DNA of 9,381 bases from an uncultured Lachnospiraceae bacterium. GTDB lineage: Bacteria; Bacillota; Clostridia; Lachnospirales; Lachnospiraceae. Of this stretch, positions 1 through 6,863 are shown in pieces. The notes under the pieces were generated by a model. The model saw only the letters and a program-made list of their open reading frames with translations, searched no databases and was not told the origin of the DNA. Numbering within the stretch: the stretch's first letter is position 1; each line of letters opens with the position of its first letter. Where the stretch lies: the NCBI GenBank assembly GCA_902782965.1, contig CACZPG010000186.1, positions 1 to 9,381 on the forward strand. Reading direction: 5' to 3'. Made by a program: the position numbers and the translations under genes.

Positions 1-1279
1 ACGGAATATCCTCCATAGTTGAAACCGCAGGTGAATGTCTGTACTTGATCAGTTCAAAATCACTACCGCTTCTCATAAATGCAGGATCCTCATGTCCGGC
101 ATTTACAACTATTCCCTTGCCTGTAGAAGTACATATGATTGCAATCCAAACGGTCACGAACATATCTGTATTATTTCCATCCAACAGAATGTTATTTACA
201 TTTTCAAGAGCCTTGCCAGGACTCTCTCCTGCCATTATATGTGACTTAATCAGAGTCTTGGAAACCATCATAAACAGAGAAGCCGGAACTCCTTTGCCGG
301 AAACATCAGCTATGACAAGACATAGATGATCATCATCCACAAGAAAGAAGTCATAGAAATCACCACCAACTTCCTTGGCAGCATCCATTGAAGCATACAG
401 ATCCAGTTCCTCTCGATCAGGAAACGGCGGAAAAATATGAGGAATAACACTTTCCTGAATAACCGCTGCTGTCTTAAGCTCTCTGTCACTAATAACCTTA
501 TCCCTGCCCTGAATGATATTGATCACGCAATACATGAGCAGCATCACTATCATTATAACACCATAATTAAATGATAATCCATAACTGAACATCGTAAATA
601 TACTAATTGCGAATGGAAGAAAAATATATATAATGAGTGCTGCAATCTGAAACTTCTGTAGTTTCTTTCTGTTCTGGTTAATAAGATATAATGTGGCCAC
701 AGTTGTGAAAAAAGCATATATCATAGATATAGGATAACCGGCGCTTCTGGAATAATGCCCAGAATTGTCGACTGTAAAATAGTATCCAAAGAAAATGTTT
801 AATATACGGCCGATAACAGAAATAACAAGCCCTATTTCCATAACTTTGTTTATAAGCTTCTCTTTCCTGTTCTCCAAACCAAAAATCGAACTAACATATA
901 GCCAGAAGAAAAAAGCTTCAACGGGCATCGTTATATAATACAAGGTATTGTCTACAACATTGATGTAATTAAGTGATGGTACTCCATCCACGATCCATGC
1001 AATAAGGTCAGTGAATAATCCGACACATGTAACATTAATCAGATTTATAAAATACTTATTTCTGATCCCGCTCATTTGAACATCGATAAGACAACATATA
1101 AAGAGGACACACCCCATAACCAGTCCGAAAATATCCACACCGGCATTCAGGACATATTCCGCTTTAAGCTGATCAGGTTTTCTTATTGCCAGAACAACTA
1201 TACTGAGTATTATAAAGATCAGATATATTATCAGCAGAATTATCGCATTTCTTTTTCTTTCTTTGCTCAAAAGATTCAT
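1..1279 (-). CDS. Membrane-bound SpoIIE/RsbU-type PP2C serine phosphatase, cut by left edge
   Basis: Reading leftward from an ATG at 1279, 426 codons are open to the window edge, so the C-terminus is missing. The first ~256 residues hold about eight hydrophobic segments (near 11-32, 46-65, 76-97, 112-133, 143-165, 182-200, 209-231, 235-256). A short helical linker with 'AAVIQESVIP' follows, then a PPM/SpoIIE phosphatase domain from ~290. It shows VGGDFYD (304-310, metal ligand D307), ADVSGKG (324-330, metal ligand D325), MFVT (373-376) and NAGHEDP (393-399), which corresponds to the NAGHNPP motif of the family. The last metal-binding aspartate would lie beyond the window. The ATG is preferred because GGAG (1286-1289) sits six bases upstream; an in-frame GTG at 1291 overlaps that site. 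The gene starts 19 bases after the RsbW-like gene. Family role: dephosphorylates a STAS anti-anti-sigma protein in response to a signal. The polytopic N-terminus suggests membrane sensing; the ligand is unknown. Confidence 0.9.
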   Translation of the reverse strand, partial: MNLLSKERKRNAIILLIIYLIFIILSIVVLAIRKPDQLKAEYVLNAGVDIFGLVMGCVLFICCLIDVQMSGIRNKYFINLINVTCVGLFTDLIAWIVDGVPSLNYINVVDNTLYYITMPVEAFFFWLYVSSIFGLENRKEKLINKVMEIGLVISVIGRILNIFFGYYFTVDNSGHYSRSAGYPISMIYAFFTTVATLYLINQNRKKLQKFQIAALIIYIFLPFAISIFTMFSYGLSFNYGVIMIVMLLMYCVINIIQGRDKVISDRELKTAAVIQESVIPHIFPPFPDREELDLYASMDAAKEVGGDFYDFFLVDDDHLCLVIADVSGKGVPASLFMMVSKTLIKSHIMAGESPGKALENVNNILLDGNNTDMFVTVWIAIICTSTGKGIVVNAGHEDPAFMRSGSDFELIKYRHSPAVSTMEDIP

Positions 1280-1298
1280 ATCTCGCTCCACAGGTAGA

Positions 1299-1706
1299 TT
1301 ACATATTCTTTGTTAAAACCAGAACATTGCAGCCATCCTTAAATTCATAGCGCATTTCATCCATAAGATTCTTTGCCATAAATATACCCAGGCCTCCTAC
1401 TTCTCTTTCCTCTATAGAAAGTGATACATCCGGGTCATCCTTTGCCAGCGGATCATATGGAACACCCCTGTCCACAAATGTTATCCTGACTGATTTAGGA
1501 TCATCTGCATTTTCAAAACTGATTCTGGCCTGACCGGTTTCTGAGCCATAAGCGTAATGTGCTATATTAACAAATATCTCTTCTACGGATATGTCTATCT
1601 GACGTTTTGCTTTTACTGGACATTCTATACTATCCAGATTCTCATTGATAAAATCTAATACTTTATCAAACTCCTCAATTTTTGCATCAACAACAATTTC
1701 CTTCAT
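1299..1706 (-). CDS. RsbW/SpoIIAB-like ATP-binding protein (anti-sigma serine kinase family)
   Basis: This is a 135-residue GHKL ATPase-fold protein, the usual length for anti-sigma kinases. Visible motifs are the N box EEIFVNI (42-48, N47 as Mg-ATP ligand), the G1 box VDRGVPYDP (78-86) and the G2 box GGLGIFM (104-110). Family role: binds ATP, phosphorylates a STAS partner on Ser/Thr and alternately holds a sigma factor or another target. The start is the ATG at 1706, with GAGGGG ending six bases upstream. The frame extends 11 codons further to 1739, but that start has no ribosome binding site and would include this one. The phosphatase gene follows in the same operon, so the two opposing activities are encoded together. 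No STAS gene is in the window. Many clostridial members of this family are annotated only as ATP-binding proteins, so a true anti-sigma role is inferred. An extended -10 promoter lies about 50 bases upstream. Confidence 0.9.
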   Translation of the reverse strand: MKEIVVDAKIEEFDKVLDFINENLDSIECPVKAKRQIDISVEEIFVNIAHYAYGSETGQARISFENADDPKSVRITFVDRGVPYDPLAKDDPDVSLSIEEREVGGLGIFMAKNLMDEMRYEFKDGCNVLVLTKNM

Positions 1707-1754
1707 TGTATTCCCCTCGTCAAATAATAATAATGACACAAATAAACATAAAAC

Positions 1755-1763
1755 ATTATATCA
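1755..1763 (-). promoter_or_regulatory. Extended -10 promoter for the RsbW-like/phosphatase operon
   Basis: On the minus strand the sequence reads TGATATAAT, a perfect extended -10 element (TGn + TATAAT). There is no good -35 hexamer at 16-18 bases, which is usual for extended -10 promoters. Transcription would start near 1748 and give a leader of about 40 bases before the ATG at 1706. The AT-richness of the region makes chance matches possible. Confidence 0.55.
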
Positions 1764-1799
1764 TAATTATGTATCCAATGATATAGATTAAAGCTTATA

Positions 1800-1841
1800 T
1801 TCTTCTTATTCTTCTTATTTTCCTTCTTATTATTCTTCTTA
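1800..1841. repeat. Imperfect TTCTTCTTA pyrimidine-rich tandem tract
   Basis: The plus strand is built from repeats of TTCTTCTTA and variants such as TTCCTTCTTA and TTATTCTTCTTA, so the minus strand is nearly pure purine with TAAGAAGAA units. It lies between the two divergent promoters, about 40 bases upstream of the leftward -10 and about 85 bases upstream of the rightward -35. It may be a slippage-prone tract or a bent or spacer element. No coding role is visible. Confidence 0.7.
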
Positions 1842-1924
1842 CTATATCTTAACATCTTAATAATTCTTTAAGAAAGATTACATTATATATAAAACAAATA
1901 TGTATAGGATAGGTAACCAGATAA

Positions 1925-1953
1925 TTGACAACAACTTGATTTATACTTACAAT
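1925..1953 (+). promoter_or_regulatory. Sigma-A type promoter of the VanY-type gene
   Basis: A perfect -35 TTGACA (1925-1930) is followed by a 17-base spacer and TACAAT (1948-1953), a five-of-six match to the -10 consensus. Transcription should begin near 1960 and give a leader of about 43 bases before the ATG at 2003. This is the best promoter match in the window. Confidence 0.8.
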
Positions 1954-1960
1954 CAAATCC

Positions 1961-1977
1961 TGCAAATATAATTTGCA
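1961..1977. promoter_or_regulatory. 7-bp inverted repeat at the predicted transcription start (possible operator)
   Basis: TGCAAAT-ATA-ATTTGCA is a perfect inverted repeat with a three-base centre, placed right after the -10 element and covering about +1 to +17. Position and symmetry fit a repressor operator; as RNA it could also form a weak 5' hairpin. No regulator gene is near, so its function is unproven. Confidence 0.5.
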
Positions 1978-2002
1978 AGCAAAAAACGGAGAAAATAAAA
2001 TT

Positions 2003-2902
2003 ATGAACTCAGAGAGAAAGAACAAAATTATCATTATAAGCATACTTTCAAGCTTGATACTTATATCTATTATATGCATTATTCTGTCAAATGTCAGAAA
2101 CCGTAACCAATATGATGAGGAAAATGAAGCATATTCCATCGTTGAATCTGTTACAGATGACAGTACTGATTCAGATATTACTACTACTTCTGAGAATATT
2201 GTTTCAGAATTAACGGAAGACGCTACAGATTCGACCGAGGAATTCACTGATAATTCTACTGAAGAATTCACCGAGTCCACATCAGAGGAAACAAGTGAAG
2301 AAATAACCGAAGCAACTACTGAAGAAACAACCGAAAACGAAGAAGACTGGTGTCTTATTCTTGTAAATGCGGATAATCCGGTTCCGGATGATTATAATAT
2401 CGAATTAACAGATTTATCAAATGGAAAACAGGTGGATTCGAGAATATACCCTCAGCTCCAGGCCATGTTTGACAATGCGAGAAGCTCCGGACTGGATCTA
2501 TTTGTAAGGGAAGGTTACAGAACCCGTGAAGACCAGCAGGCAATAATGGATAACAGAGTAGCCTCCTATATAGCCGCAGGAAATTCAGAAGAAGATGCAA
2601 AGAAACTTGCTCTGGAGTATGTGGCCATACCGGGAACAAGTGAGCATGAACTTGGAATAAGCGTCGATATAAACGCAAACAACAATATAAGTACAGATGA
2701 TGCAGTTTACTCCTGGTTGAATGAAAACGCATATAAATACGGTTTCATCAAACGTTACCCGGAGAACAAAATAGATATTACCAAAATAAATAACGAACCC
2801 TGGCATTACCGTTACGTTGGTAAGAAAGCCGCTAAAGAAATGAAAGAAAATGATATGTGCCTTGAAGAGTATTTAACATATATTTCTGAGGGTCAGAAAT
2901 AA
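2003..2902 (+). CDS. Membrane-anchored VanY-type D-alanyl-D-alanine carboxypeptidase (peptidase M15B)
   Basis: This 299-residue protein has a short basic N-terminus and one TM segment (8-31). A Thr/Ser/Glu-rich acidic spacer (about 47-115) follows, then a VanY domain to the end. Zinc-site motifs are SEHELGISVD (213-222, ligands H215 and D222) and EPWHYRYVG (265-273, E265 as likely catalytic base and H268 as third ligand). REGYRTREDQQ (169-179) matches the substrate-binding strand of the family. Expected role: removes the terminal D-Ala from peptidoglycan stem peptides outside the membrane. The ATG at 2003 is chosen because GGAG (1988-1991) precedes it, with a rather long 11-base gap. A TTG at 1973 would extend the frame by ten codons but falls inside the inverted repeat and lacks a binding site. 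A near-consensus promoter precedes the gene. There are no vanA-type resistance genes in view, so a housekeeping wall-trimming role is more likely than vancomycin resistance. Confidence 0.92.
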   Translation: MNSERKNKIIIISILSSLILISIICIILSNVRNRNQYDEENEAYSIVESVTDDSTDSDITTTSENIVSELTEDATDSTEEFTDNSTEEFTESTSEETSEEITEATTEETTENEEDWCLILVNADNPVPDDYNIELTDLSNGKQVDSRIYPQLQAMFDNARSSGLDLFVREGYRTREDQQAIMDNRVASYIAAGNSEEDAKKLALEYVAIPGTSEHELGISVDINANNNISTDDAVYSWLNENAYKYGFIKRYPENKIDITKINNEPWHYRYVGKKAAKEMKENDMCLEEYLTYISEGQK

Positions 2903-2953
2903 TCTGAGTCTAATTATCAATAATGATCTACATCACTAATTGACAAGAATAAT
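2903..2953. other. Short gap between converging genes
   Basis: Fifty-one AT-rich bases separate the ends of the VanY-type gene and the leftward five-gene operon. I see no strong GC hairpin with a T-run on either strand, only weak AT stems such as ATTAT-CA-ATAAT, so a factor-independent terminator cannot be called. Confidence 0.5.
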
Positions 2954-4075
2954 CTACGCTCTATGACGAGTGACATAAAGGTAAATGGAGCCACCTGCCA
3001 CAGCCAGAACGACCGCTCCAATAATCTCAGCAATAATCAGAACAACATACAGCAGTCCATGTCCTCCCATTAAGCTGTAGGACATAAGATCAAACAGAAA
3101 ATTCATCTTCTCATAGGTTACAGCATAGAATACATCCTCTTCTCCTTCGAGATTGATTTCATCTATGCTGAAATACTCATTTGTAAAAACACCTGCTTTC
3201 TTTCTGACGAAAAGTCTGCCACCTTCAGAAGCACCTTTAAGCTTCTTACTCTCAGCTATAAGTTCATCCACCCGGGACTGTCTGTCAGAATCAATTTCTC
3301 CACAATATACAACAAAGCTGTCTGAATCATCCTTAGTATCACCTATAAGAAAAGAATCATCGATTTCATAATAAGAGTAACCGTCCGCCTCCATAGCCTC
3401 TCTATCTTCAGCAGTAGTATAAAGCTCCTTTTCCTTAGATTTGACTCCTCCCTCTCCCATACTGTAAAAGGACAATTTTGCAGGAACAAATTCATGGTCT
3501 TTTATATATCCACCCCGGACATGAAATACAACTTTTCCGATCTTATTACCATATTCCTTGATGATCATATTCATCTGCTCTGTAAGAGATTCATCCTGAT
3601 ATGTATAATAAACCATTGCTTTGGAGGCATCTTTAGAATCAGAACTCAACTGATCATTACTCAGTTTTCTCACTAGCATAAGAGAATTATACTTCATGAT
3701 ACTATTCATTTCAGAATCATAATAAGCATGCACATCAGCAGCAGCCACACCGCCTACCAGTGGAGAATCAATATCCGAACTGTTAACTCCGGCATTTACA
3801 TTCGTTATATAGCAGCAGAACTGCTCATACTTCTCTTCTTCGGTAAGAGGAGCACCATTAATGGTTTCAATTGCAGCAGCAATATCCTCATTTTCCTGTA
3901 ACACATATCTATTGTAACCATGTTCAATAAGAGATTTACAAGTTCTTTCATGAAGGGATTCGAAATTCCCCTCAAGTATTTTATTCATCCTCGAATTCTG
4001 AATTGATATAACAATAGCAGCAACTGCAAACGCTAAAATAAACGCTGTTACATATGTTTTTACATACTTACTCAT
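2954..4075 (-). CDS. Two-TM protein with large extracytoplasmic domain, family not recognised
   Basis: I do not recognise this family. Numbered from the upstream ATG at 4078 the protein has 374 residues. One TM helix lies near 8-27, about 315 hydrophilic residues follow, a long second TM near 343-369 comes next, and the protein ends in RHRA. With both ends in the cytoplasm, the middle would face outward, as in the sensor part of a membrane kinase but with no kinase after the last helix. The outer part is rich in Asp, Glu, Ser and Tyr and has four Cys (47, 88, 89, 259). The preceding ABC gene ends TAA and the next three bases are ATG, followed by a second ATG. GAGG (4082-4085) is six bases from the second ATG (4075) and only three from the first, so 4075 is preferred (373 residues). 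Tight coupling implies production together with the ABC exporter; an accessory, substrate-binding or sensing subunit is inferred. Confidence 0.85.
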   Translation of the reverse strand: MSKYVKTYVTAFILAFAVAAIVISIQNSRMNKILEGNFESLHERTCKSLIEHGYNRYVLQENEDIAAAIETINGAPLTEEEKYEQFCCYITNVNAGVNSSDIDSPLVGGVAAADVHAYYDSEMNSIMKYNSLMLVRKLSNDQLSSDSKDASKAMVYYTYQDESLTEQMNMIIKEYGNKIGKVVFHVRGGYIKDHEFVPAKLSFYSMGEGGVKSKEKELYTTAEDREAMEADGYSYYEIDDSFLIGDTKDDSDSFVVYCGEIDSDRQSRVDELIAESKKLKGASEGGRLFVRKKAGVFTNEYFSIDEINLEGEEDVFYAVTYEKMNFLFDLMSYSLMGGHGLLYVVLIIAEIIGAVVLAVAGGSIYLYVTRHRA

Positions 4076-4078
4076 CAT

Positions 4079-6238
4079 TTACCTCATCTGTGCAGTGAAG
4101 AGATTGTAATATATCCCCTTTCTCTCCAGCAATTCATTATGTGTTCCTATTTCAGCAATCCTGTGACCATCGATTACCATTATTCTGTCTGCATTTTTAA
4201 GTGTAGAAAGTCTGTGAGCTATAGCAAATGTAGTTTTTCCGTCAGTAAGTCTTTCAAGAGCCTTTTGAATCATAAATTCACTTTCAGTATCGAGACTTGA
4301 AGTAGCTTCATCAAGAATCAGAAGACGCGGATTGGGAAGAACAGCTCTTGCAATAGCTATACGCTGTCTTTCTCCACCTGAAAGAGTATGTCCCTTCTCT
4401 CCCACATAAGTATTATAACCATCCGGAAGCTTACTTATAAAATCATGAGCATTCGCAAGCTTGGCAGCTTTGATAATTTCCGTAACAGAAGCATCCGGCT
4501 TGGAAAATCTGATATTATCTATAACAGTTCCGGAGAAAAGGAAGGTTTCCTGAAGTACTACGCCTATCTGGGAATGATAAGAGTAACTGTCTACTTCATT
4601 CAGATCATTTCCATCAATAAGAAGTCTTCCATCATCTATAGTATAAAGTCCCATAAGAAGATTGATAAGAGTTGATTTACCCGTTCCGGAAGCACCAACG
4701 ATTCCAATCATTTCTCCCGGTCTTATAACTGCATTAATATCTTCAAGAACAGGCTGATAAGATTTGTAACCAAAGGTTGCATGTTCAAATGTAACCTCGC
4801 CTTTTATATCAATTTTTTTATGTTTCTCACTATTCTCATCTACATCCTGAGACAGAACATCATATATTCTTTCAAGACTGCTGGTCAGTCTGGATAATTC
4901 TCTGGGAAGTCTTCCTAACCAGCCTATGTACTGAAACAGAAGAAGCGTATAGGTTATAAACTGGTATAATTCACCGGGAGACATTTTGCCTGAGAAAACA
5001 TCATTTCCACCGAAGAATACTACTATTACAACGCCCGTTCCCATCAGCATTGAAACAACAAAATCAAAGAACCCCCAGAATCTCTCATTTCTCTTCTGAA
5101 TCTCAGCGAAATCTTCGGAAATGAGTTTAAACCTTTCAGATTCATCCTTCTCTCTTCCGTAACTCTTAACAACCCGCATTCCCGATATAACATCCTGAAG
5201 ATCACTTGCCACATCATCATTTTTCTTAAACTGAAGATGAAATATCCTGTGAATGGTTTTTCTGACCGACAGCATAAACACCGAAAGTATCGGCACTATT
5301 ACAAAGGTCAGAAGCGCCAGCCGGACATTTATGATCAGCATGAAAATAATATCCCAGATAAATATAAAAAGCACAGCAAAAAGATTACAGAATACATCCT
5401 CCATAAATTCACGGATAAATCTCGTATCCTGTGTAATTCTGTTAAGAAGCTCTCCCGGTCTTCTGTCATTTATAAATTCTAATGGCAGTTTCTGATACTT
5501 CTGAAACAATTCCACTCTGAGATCCGCAGAGATTCTGGCTCCCAGTCTTGCAGAAGCATTACTTTTAAGTACATTTACAATAACTATACCAACACTCAGC
5601 GAGAACATGAGCGACAGGAAAACCATAGCCTGACGCATACCACCATTTTGCCGAAGCACATCATTTATAAGATGTTTCTGTATTTCAGGATTAAGCAGCG
5701 TCGTGACAGCAGCCATTATCATAAGGAAGAATACTCCGAAGAATTCTTTCTTATAAGGGGAAGCCATTCTAATGAACACACTGAAGAATCCGCCCTCCCT
5801 GGAGCATTTAGGACAATGCCTGGTTCCAGGAATAGCCCGACCGCATATCGGGCAGATTTTCTCATATTCATTACTGATAACCTCTTCAAATCTGCCGGAT
5901 ATAAGAATATTTATGCCTCTGGAAATATAAGCATATCTGCTCAGATGCTTTGAAGAATAATGTACAAGTACCTTCTGAGCACCATTATGCTTAGCCGTAA
6001 GGATTCCCCCTCCTACTCCCGGCTCTGCAGAAACATGTTCCAGATCTTTTATTTCATATATTTCTTTATTTTCACCCCTGAAAATATAGACCTTACGTGT
6101 TGTAACCACCAGATAAGAATCATCCGTCCAGTTGCATTCTTTATCAATATCAACAGGAACACTGTAATATATTCTTTCATCCTCCGATAGTTCTATTTGG
6201 CTGTCTATATTTTGAGGCAGTTTATATCGTAAAATCAT
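4079..6238 (-). CDS. ABC exporter half-transporter with N-terminal PH-like domain and zinc ribbon
   Basis: This protein has 719 residues, about 140 more than a usual MsbA/BmrA-type half-transporter. Residues 1-120 form a beta-rich PH-like region ('LVVTTRKVYIF' at 43-53). CPIC (129-132) and CPKC (142-145) form a zinc ribbon. Six TM helices (about 165-440) are followed by the nucleotide-binding domain: Walker A GASGTGKST (515-523, K521), Q-loop Q563, signature LSGGERQ (619-625), Walker B with catalytic E644, and H675. All motifs are canonical, so this site should hydrolyse ATP. It probably pairs with the other ABC protein of the operon as a heterodimer that exports a substrate from the cytoplasm or inner leaflet. 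The start is the ATG at 6238, with GAGGG six bases upstream; that site lies inside an 11-codon mini-ORF. From memory, similar ribbon-bearing ABC proteins accompany DUF1854 in proteobacteria near cyanophycin genes. The substrate here is unknown. Confidence 0.93.
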   Translation of the reverse strand: MILRYKLPQNIDSQIELSEDERIYYSVPVDIDKECNWTDDSYLVVTTRKVYIFRGENKEIYEIKDLEHVSAEPGVGGGILTAKHNGAQKVLVHYSSKHLSRYAYISRGINILISGRFEEVISNEYEKICPICGRAIPGTRHCPKCSREGGFFSVFIRMASPYKKEFFGVFFLMIMAAVTTLLNPEIQKHLINDVLRQNGGMRQAMVFLSLMFSLSVGIVIVNVLKSNASARLGARISADLRVELFQKYQKLPLEFINDRRPGELLNRITQDTRFIREFMEDVFCNLFAVLFIFIWDIIFMLIINVRLALLTFVIVPILSVFMLSVRKTIHRIFHLQFKKNDDVASDLQDVISGMRVVKSYGREKDESERFKLISEDFAEIQKRNERFWGFFDFVVSMLMGTGVVIVVFFGGNDVFSGKMSPGELYQFITYTLLLFQYIGWLGRLPRELSRLTSSLERIYDVLSQDVDENSEKHKKIDIKGEVTFEHATFGYKSYQPVLEDINAVIRPGEMIGIVGASGTGKSTLINLLMGLYTIDDGRLLIDGNDLNEVDSYSYHSQIGVVLQETFLFSGTVIDNIRFSKPDASVTEIIKAAKLANAHDFISKLPDGYNTYVGEKGHTLSGGERQRIAIARAVLPNPRLLILDEATSSLDTESEFMIQKALERLTDGKTTFAIAHRLSTLKNADRIMVIDGHRIAEIGTHNELLERKGIYYNLFTAQMR

Positions 6239-6240
6239 AT

Positions 6241-6276
6241 TTAACCCTCAATCATAAGAGCCAGTCCCTGACTCAT
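6241..6276 (-). CDS. Possible 11-residue leader peptide before the second ABC gene
   Basis: In the 52-base gap, GGGGAG (6283-6288) stands six bases before an ATG that opens an 11-codon frame, MSQGLALMIEG, closed by TAA. Its last codons contain the GAGGG binding site of the ABC gene, whose ATG begins two bases after the TAA. This layout fits translational coupling or a leader that controls ABC output. It could also be chance, since the gap is short and the peptide has no recognisable features. Confidence 0.35.
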   Translation of the reverse strand: MSQGLALMIEG

Positions 6277-6290
6277 TTGAATCTCCCCAA

Positions 6291-6827
6291 CTAAAGGAAG
6301 AGATCCAGCATTCTTCTCTCCTTCTGAGAAAGTGCTTCCACATCTCTGATTTCAAAACGATTCTCATCTACATCCATGATTATAAGTCTTGTATCTGATA
6401 ATTTAGCAACTGCATTTGAACCCATATTAATTGAGAACTTGCATTCACCCTTATCAGTCAGAACATGAAAATATGCATATCCATATTCATCCTTAATACT
6501 ATAAATCTTCTGTATTACAGGAGTAAAATAACTTAGATCAAGCTGATGATTCAGAAGTTTTCTGGTCTTCTCAGGCATACTGTCCATATATTCAATAATG
6601 CCGATTTCCCTTTCAGAACCACCATACTCCCTGATAGAAATGTATTTATCAGCATCAGAGAAAGGAAAGAGTCTTACCACTTTGATACGTTCATAATGAA
6701 CACCGTTATAATCAAGACTGACAAATCCTCCCTCAGTTTCTTCAAACTGCTCATTTCCCGAGAACATATTCATAGCTGTCATTTCTTCAGCTTTTTTCTC
6801 AAATATATTAATTGTGTCGTCTTTCAT
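6291..6827 (-). CDS. DUF1854 family protein between the two ABC genes
   Basis: This is a 178-residue soluble protein without signal or TM segments. I recognise DUF1854 by its ordered landmarks: VRLFPFSDADKYISIRE (51-67), YFTPVIQKI (100-108), EYGYAYFHVLTDKG (114-127) and DVDENRFEI (152-160), with a C-terminal helix after EALSQKERR. The start is the ATG at 6827, because GGAGG ends four bases upstream; an in-frame ATG at 6848 has no binding site. It begins 36 bases after the first ABC gene and ends 52 bases before the second, so all three are one transcript. The family's biochemical role is not known to me. Its fixed place beside ABC transporters points to a cytoplasmic adaptor, regulator or cargo-handling partner of the exporter, perhaps touching their PH-like domains. 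About 40 poorly conserved N-terminal residues with FEKKAEEM precede the domain. Confidence 0.9.
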   Translation of the reverse strand: MKDDTINIFEKKAEEMTAMNMFSGNEQFEETEGGFVSLDYNGVHYERIKVVRLFPFSDADKYISIREYGGSEREIGIIEYMDSMPEKTRKLLNHQLDLSYFTPVIQKIYSIKDEYGYAYFHVLTDKGECKFSINMGSNAVAKLSDTRLIIMDVDENRFEIRDVEALSQKERRMLDLFL

Positions 6828-6863
6828 AGTCCCTCCACTAAAATACATCTACGTTATGAGAAC

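Larger units (their letters stand above)
1707..2002. other. Divergent intergenic control region
   Basis: About 296 very AT-rich bases separate the leftward RsbW-like gene from the rightward VanY-type gene. I see a promoter for each direction, a pyrimidine-rich TTCTTCTTA tract in the middle and a 7-bp inverted repeat next to the rightward start. No convincing gene or small RNA was found here. A leftward open frame that enters this region from inside the VanY gene has a Ser/Val-repeat translation that is simply the antisense of the acidic linker. Confidence 0.7.

Noticed and set aside
1849..2280. 143-codon minus-strand frame with Ser/Val repeats
   Set aside because: The repeats are the reverse complement of the Thr/Glu spacer of the VanY-type gene, and the frame overlaps that gene's promoter and start.
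2003..2902. Vancomycin-resistance cluster because of the VanY-type gene
   Set aside because: No vanA/B ligase, vanH, vanX or VanRS genes are in view; M15B carboxypeptidases of this type are common housekeeping enzymes in clostridia.
2903..2953. Bidirectional terminator between converging genes
   Set aside because: Only short AT stems are present, with no GC-rich hairpin followed by a T-run.
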